A stretch of DNA of 37,500 nucleotides from Neocallimastix lanati (nom. inval.). Taxonomy: Eukaryota; Neocallimastigomycota; Neocallimastigomycetes; Neocallimastigales; Neocallimastigaceae. Shown here in pieces: positions 32,960 through 37,500 of the stretch. Numbering within the stretch: the stretch's first letter is position 1; each line of letters starts with the position of its first letter. The translations under genes were made by a program, and so were the position numbers. The notes under the pieces were generated by a model that had not been told where the DNA came from, ran no database searches, and worked only from the letters and a program-made list of their open reading frames with translations. The stretch covers positions 605,001 through 642,500 of the forward strand of contig JACVTC010000069.1 of the NCBI GenBank assembly GCA_016946835.1, in the 5' to 3' direction.

Positions 32960-33180
32960 AATTTTATATTTAATTATTTATTATTTATTATTTATTATTT
33001 ATTTATTATTTATTATTATTTATTATTTCTTAGTTGTTATTTATTATTTATTATTAATAAATACTCTTTTTATTATTTAATTATTTATTATTTATTATTT
33101 ATTATTCAATTATTTATTATTCAATTATTTATTATTCAATTATTTATTATTTATTATTCAATTATTTATTATTTCTTGTA
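32960..33180. repeat. (TTATTTA)n / (TTATTCAATTATTTA)n microsatellite
   Basis: A (tatttat)n array changes into repeats of the 15-bp unit attcaattatttatt (about 33102-33171). It is similar in style to the array at 24305-24512. Confidence 0.8.
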
Positions 33181-33209
33181 TTTTTATTATTAATTAAAAT
33201 TTTTTAAAC

Positions 33210-33272
33210 TTCAACATTTTTGAAATAGATAATTAAATTTATTTAAAAATTATCTATTTCAAAAATGTTGAA
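33210..33272. repeat. Perfect 25-bp inverted repeat (hairpin)
   Basis: Arms 33210-33234 (ttcaacatttttgaaataga plus taatt) and 33248-33272 are exact reverse complements around a 13-nt loop. There is no ORF. It could be a tiny MITE-like hairpin or an RNA hairpin. Confidence 0.85.
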
Positions 33273-33797
33273 CTATTGAAATGTCATAATAAATCATACA
33301 TTTATAAATGTATTTACAAAGAATAAGAAATAATTAAACGAAGAGTTTTTTTTTTTTTAAAAAAAATAAGAATAAACATATTAGAAAAAGTAATTTAATA
33401 TTGATGTTAAATAAATTTATATCAACTTTTTTTTTTTTTATTTATTAAAATTAAAATAATATTTTGAACAAACTAAATTTAAAATAAAAAATTTTTCCAT
33501 CATCTTTTTTTTTTTTTTTTTTTTTTTTTAAATATTTTTTTTTTGAAAATATTTAATTTTTATTAAAAGTGAAGTGAAGATAAAAAAAAAAAATAAAAAA
33601 ATAAAATTATTAATATAAAAATAAATATTTTATATTCTAAATTCAATAAATATAAAATATTATTCTAACTGTTTTATCTATAACATTTTTTTTTAATATT
33701 ATTTAATATATTTATATGTATTATGAATAATAAATAGATAAATAAATAAATAAATAAATAAATTTTTATTATAATTATTCATTAAATATTATATAGT

Positions 33798-33832
<35 letters not shown>

Positions 33833-34218
33833 AAATAATAAATAGTTAACAAATTAAAATTTAAATCTTTAAATAAATATTTCACATTTAATCTATAAAA
33901 ATTTCAAAAAATATAATATACTTTTAACCTAGTAATTTATAATTATCATTTTATGGTAATAAATATTTTGAAAACTATACATATTAAAATATTTTATTTA
34001 TCAATTATTTTATTGTTATTTGATATAAAATATTCATAAAAAATATTCATTAATTTTTGATAAAGGGATAATGAAAAGAGGTTTAGTTAGGATTTAATAA
34101 TTATTGAAAATTTTTTGAACTCCTTTCGATATAATTAATGTTTAATAAATTTTTGAATGAATTTAATAATTTATAAAATTTGTATTATTACATAGGATAT
34201 AGAACGGAATATTTTATT

Positions 34219-34292
34219 ATTTATTTTAATTGATAATATATTGATAGTATCTATACCTAGATACTGTCGATATATTATCAATTAAAATAAAT
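34219..34292. repeat. 35-bp inverted repeat with a 4-nt loop
   Basis: Arms 34219-34253 and 34258-34292 pair over 35 bp with two mismatches (tagatactatcaata against tagatactgtcgata) around the loop TACC. If transcribed, this is a long, nearly uninterrupted RNA hairpin. Confidence 0.85.
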
Positions 34293-34358
34293 GAGAACAA
34301 TATTACTATTTTAAATAAAATAAAAATTAACAAAAAGATAACAAAAATATCTATTAAT

Positions 34359-34360
<2 letters not shown>

Positions 34361-34393
<33 letters not shown>
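34361..34393. repeat. (TA)16 microsatellite
   Basis: An uninterrupted run of TA dinucleotides, followed by T-rich DNA. Confidence 0.95.
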
Positions 34394-34396
<3 letters not shown>

Positions 34397-34486
34397 TTAC
34401 AATTTTTACAATAACTTTATTTATAAATTATTTATTACATAATTTCTTATATTTATTACATAATTTCTTATATTTATTATTTTTAC

Positions 34487-34517
<31 letters not shown>

Positions 34518-34545
34518 TATTGCTTATTATTTCGTTATTATAATT

Positions 34546-35064
34546 TTATTTAGCTTTACGAATAGTAGCATGCTTAATGTTAACAATAAATTTACAATTT
34601 TCATTTGTTAAAAATACGAATTTTTTAGCTTCAATAGAAAAATTCACAATTTTATCCTTTTCTCTTTCGTAGTAGGCAACAAAATGTGTCTTATTAAGCT
34701 TCTTACTATCAAAGCTAGGAGCATATAAATCAGCAGTTTTAAAAGTAGTATTCATGTTGATTTCACAGTCATTTTTAATTTTAACATCAAGAATAAGTTG
34801 ATGCTTTATTTTATCTTGGAAATCACAGATAATTTTTTTATTTTCGAAATTATATTTACAGTTTTCTAATTCAAAATCACCATTAACAGCACCAATAATA
34901 TTATTATTATCATCATAAATATATTCAGGTCTTGTAATCATAAGAGCAAATCCATTTCCATTTTCAAAATTTACAGTCGAAGGTAAATTAATTTCACTTT
35001 TATTTGCAGCAACAAAGGGAATAGTGATTGTGGAAAGTAATGAGATAAGATTAAAGAATTTCAT
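34546..35064 (-). CDS. Small secreted protein of unknown family
   Basis: This intronless gene encodes 172 residues. A signal peptide (about 1-20, LISLLSTITIPFVAA) leads a mature protein of about 152 residues with four cysteines (69, 80, 100, 157) that could form two disulfides. N-glycosylation sequons are at N21, N105, N124 and N141. Alternating hydrophobic and polar stretches (LILDVKIK, FVFLTNENCKFIVNIKHA) suggest a beta-rich fold. There is no similarity by eye to the cysteine-rich twins beyond being secreted and in the same orientation. An A-rich leader precedes the ATG, and a TATA-like sequence lies about 140 bp upstream. I do not recognise the family. Confidence 0.8.
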   Translation of the reverse strand: MKFFNLISLLSTITIPFVAANKSEINLPSTVNFENGNGFALMITRPEYIYDDNNNIIGAVNGDFELENCKYNFENKKIICDFQDKIKHQLILDVKIKNDCEINMNTTFKTADLYAPSFDSKKLNKTHFVAYYEREKDKIVNFSIEAKKFVFLTNENCKFIVNIKHATIRKAK

Positions 35065-35203
35065 TTTTTTTTTTTTTAAAAAAAAAAGTACTCAATTTTT
35101 TCTTTTTTTTTTTTTTTTTTGGTTTTTTTTTTAAATAATTAAAATTTTTTTAAAATACTTTAAAGATTGTTATTTATTTAAAGAGTTGAAGGAAATTTAA
35201 TGG

Positions 35204-35210
35204 TTTATAT
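35204..35210 (-). promoter_or_regulatory. Possible TATA box of the secreted orphan
   Basis: ATATAAA (minus strand) lies about 140 bp before the start codon. In such AT-rich DNA this motif is common by chance, so support is only positional. Confidence 0.3.
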
Positions 35211-36189
35211 AATCGCTAAAATGTTGAATTTTTTTGTTCTCTTCTGTTAGATTTTTTATGTAATATAAATCAATTATTAATTAAATAAATTGAATCAATT
35301 GATATTCCTTATTTAATATTAATAAAAAATTAAAAAAATTTATAAAGTTAAAAAAAAAAATAATAGTATTTTTAGCATTTAATATATATTATTAATTAAT
35401 TTTTATAAAATTCAATATTTAAATAAATATTTTTTTCTTTTAAATTTTCCTTTTTTTTTTATTTTGGCCGTTTAATCAGTATTAAACATTGTTATTCTTT
35501 ATTAATAAAATAAGTGCATTTAATATATTATTAAAATATTTTTTCCAAATATAACTTTTCAGTTAAAATATATTATAAATAATATTATTTCCAAATAAAA
35601 AAAAATTTTTTTAATATGAATTATATTTTAATTATTATTACTACCGCATTAATTTATTTATGACTGATAATATTTTGAAATTATATATAATTATTTTTAA
35701 TAATCTTAGCCTTGCTATTATTTAGAACATAAATAAATGAATAAATATTTACAAAAAATATCCAATAATTTTTAGTCAGATTCATTCATTCATTTTATTA
35801 CAAATATTAAGAAAGATATATAAAATAAAATATATATTATATATATTTTTAAGAGTATATTTATATTAAATACTTTTTATACTTGATTAAATGAAATAAC
35901 AAATTTTCCTATTAAAAATGATAATGAAAAAAAAAAATTATTTAAAAATTGAGTTATTTTATATGAGATTTTTATCTATTTCCATTATATCATATTAAGA
36001 AACACCTTTTTTTTAGATATATATATATACATATTCCAAACTTATAAATTTAGAAAAAATAATAAATTTAACCATTTCTTTTAATAAATTATATTAATTT
36101 TTGGAGAAAAAAAATTAATTTTAGATTGTTTATAAGTGAAATATTTAATTTTATTGTATTACCTATCAAACATATTTTTACAATTGAAT
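35211..36189. other. AT-rich spacer, no recognisable gene
   Basis: No open frame or clear structure is seen. A single ggccgttt at about 35466-35473 loosely resembles the gccgt element before the cysteine-rich twins. Confidence 0.55.
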
Positions 36190-36273
36190 ACTATATATAA
36201 AAAAGAATATTTATTATTTAATGATTAATTATTATTTATTTAATTATTAAAAAAAAACAAGCCAAATACAAAG
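36190..36273. repeat. Flank shared by two TIR-element ends
   Basis: The stretch reading agaatatttattattt, an ATT-rich part, then attaaaaaaaaacaagcc before the hairpin element is repeated at about 36575-36660 before a second atacgccacatt end. The element and its left flank were therefore duplicated together, or inserted into two copies of the same repeat. Confidence 0.6.
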
Positions 36274-36353
36274 ATACGCCACATTGTGAAATGCACAATT
36301 GAGAAATGGGAGATCGTGTATTTCGCAATTGTGCATTTCACAATATGGCGTAT
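36274..36353. mobile_element. 80-bp hairpin element with 28-bp TIRs and the same 15-bp motif as the 13824 MITE
   Basis: The left arm 36274-36301 (atacgccacattgtgaaatg plus cacaattg) and right arm 36326-36353 are reverse complements with one mismatch. The arms consist of 15-bp units, ttgtgaaatgcacaa and ttgagaaatgggaga on one side and ttgtgaaatgcacaa and ttgcgaaatacacga on the other strand. These follow the TTGNGAAATGC pattern seen in the element at 13824-14077. It contains no ORF. No clear target duplication was found. Confidence 0.7.
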
Positions 36354-36655
36354 ATAATTTTTAAATAAAGCCATACATTTTTAAGATATTCTATACAATC
36401 ATAAATAAATATATAAATAATTATTATTTTAAAAGAAAATAATAATATATTTTTTTCAATTAAATATTAATAAATAACTATTTCAAAAGAAATAATAATA
36501 TATTCTATTAAAAAAGAATTATAAAAAATTATTTTTATATTTGAATATTAATAAATTATATATATATATATATATAAAAAGAATATTTATTATTTATTTA
36601 ATTATTATATATTCAATTATTATTTATTAACTATTAAAAAAAACAAACCGCATGC

Positions 36656-36702
36656 ATAAATACGCCACATTACGAAACGCAACTAGATTCTGTGAAATGT
36701 AC
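36656..36702. mobile_element. Single degenerate end of the same TIR family
   Basis: The sequence atacgccacattacgaaacg begins the same way as the left arm at 36274. It is followed by caactagattctgtgaaatgtac, again with gaaa(c/t)g cores at short spacing. No matching right end was seen in the rest of the window, so this is either a truncated copy or one end of a longer element. Confidence 0.5.
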
Positions 36703-37170
36703 TATCCTCCTATTAGCTTTACCTAGCATAAAACTGATTGAGTTTCTGTTATCTTGTCATTTAATTTACTTAGGAGGGAATTCCTAGCATATGAGTACAT
36801 ATGCATGTAGATAAATTCTACAAAAGTAATATTTCTAATTAATATGAAATTGTCAAGTGAAACTAGAACTTTTTAATGGGTTAGGTTATATCAGCCTCTC
36901 CTTCAAAAAAGGAAGTTAGGAAACTGGAGAGACACTCCCCCCGGTGAAAAAAAACATACAAGAAAATTTATCATCAATAATTTACATGTTTAGAGCGCCA
37001 ATGAGGAACATTCAGTAAGGCCGTCCAGCAGGAGGACATAATTCCCCTAATATGAAAGCATATCGGAAGCGAAGTGTTGGGACTACCTTAATATTCCCAT
37101 ACACCTTAAGGGGGGGGCTAAATGTTAGTAAATACCGGAAGTAAATAAACAAACAAACAAAAAAAAAAAA
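36703..37170 (+). mobile_element. GC-richer segment resembling a non-LTR retroelement 3' end
   Basis: About 450 bp of clearly higher GC ends in gctaaatgttagtaaatacc, ggaag, then taaataaacaaacaaacaaa and poly(A). That is the typical form of a LINE or SINE 3' tail. A plus-strand block of about 38 codons just before the tail (AGGHNSPNMKAYRKRSVGTT onward) ends at a TAA, but I could not match it to a domain. No target duplication could be set because the left border is unclear. A 5'-truncated non-LTR copy is the best guess. Confidence 0.4.
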
Positions 37171-37500
37171 GAAAAAAAGAAAAAAAAAATATAATTAATA
37201 ATATCATAAATATCAATTTAATTGTTATTTATTATGAGTACAATTATATTTCTATGGAGAAAAAAAATATTTTATAGATTAAATAGTTTTTCTTAAAGAA
37301 TATGTTTTAATGATAATTTTATTAAAAAAAAAAAAAATGAAAAAAAATAAAAAAGGGTATAATTAAAAAAGTTAACAGAAAATATGGCATATAATACATA
37401 CAATATATTAACATATATATATATGATAATAAATTGTGTGTTTAATACTTATAAATAATGTTTTTTTTTTTTTTTTTTTTTTTTTCATGTTTCCATATAA
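37171..37500. other. AT-rich right edge
   Basis: Only A/T simple sequence is seen, with a run of about 25 T at 37461-37485. No gene is visible before the window ends. Confidence 0.6.

Larger units (their letters stand above)
31240..34545. other. AT-rich intergenic region without a recognisable gene
   Basis: Apart from the repeats listed separately, it holds A/T simple sequence, T runs (32594-32617, 33508-33529, 33800-33828) and a (TAAA)n patch at about 33737-33762. A frame at 34357-34611 on the plus strand is (TA)n, poly(A) and the antisense of the secreted gene's end. One less simple patch, about 34066-34200, has no ORF. Confidence 0.6.

Noticed and set aside
34357-34611. Plus-strand frame of 84 codons
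   Set aside because: It consists of (TA)n, poly(A) and the antisense end of the secreted gene at 34546-35064.

Overview
The window reads as nuclear DNA of a fungus with an extremely AT-rich genome, most likely an anaerobic gut fungus (Neocallimastigomycota). Reasons: intergenic DNA is almost only A and T with long poly(A)/poly(T) runs and microsatellites; genes carry short AT-rich GT..AG introns; coding regions strongly prefer A/T in third positions; and there are fungal-type secreted proteins, a fungal epsin and a secreted esterase of the kind such fungi use on plant cell walls. The assignment is an inference from style; no marker gene such as rRNA is present.

Layout. 166-1574 (minus): a seven-exon short epsin (ENTH domain plus one ubiquitin-interacting motif). 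3955-16538 (plus): a tandem family of seven-transmembrane proteins, with one decayed copy (3955-4671) and three intact two-exon genes (6029-7281, 9490-10843, 15232-16538). They share a receptor-like topology and differ mainly in the cytoplasmic tail, which exon 2 encodes. The gaps in the array are filled with repeat debris: two GC-richer relics (7755-8203 and 11760-12120), a tandem duplication of about 650 bp (12886-14755), an insertion of about 785 bp in its second copy, and inside that a 254-bp TIR element with a 9-bp target duplication and iterated 15-bp motifs.

18420-20453 (minus): a 677-residue cytosolic-type LRR protein. 22013-23023 (plus): a four-exon, four-EF-hand calcium-binding protein. 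25783-26874 (plus): a two-exon secreted alpha/beta-hydrolase esterase. 28341-28895 and 30416-30970 (both minus): two nearly identical secreted cysteine-rich proteins of unknown function. 34546-35064 (minus): an unrelated small secreted orphan. The right edge (about 36190-37170) has two more ends of the 15-bp-motif TIR family and a GC-richer segment that looks like the 3' end of a non-LTR retroelement.

Functionally, the window combines probable sensing (7TM array, EF-hand protein), endocytosis (epsin) and secretion (esterase and three small secreted proteins). Nothing shows that these genes form one pathway. The most interesting locus is the 7TM array. No tRNA, rRNA or CRISPR array was seen.
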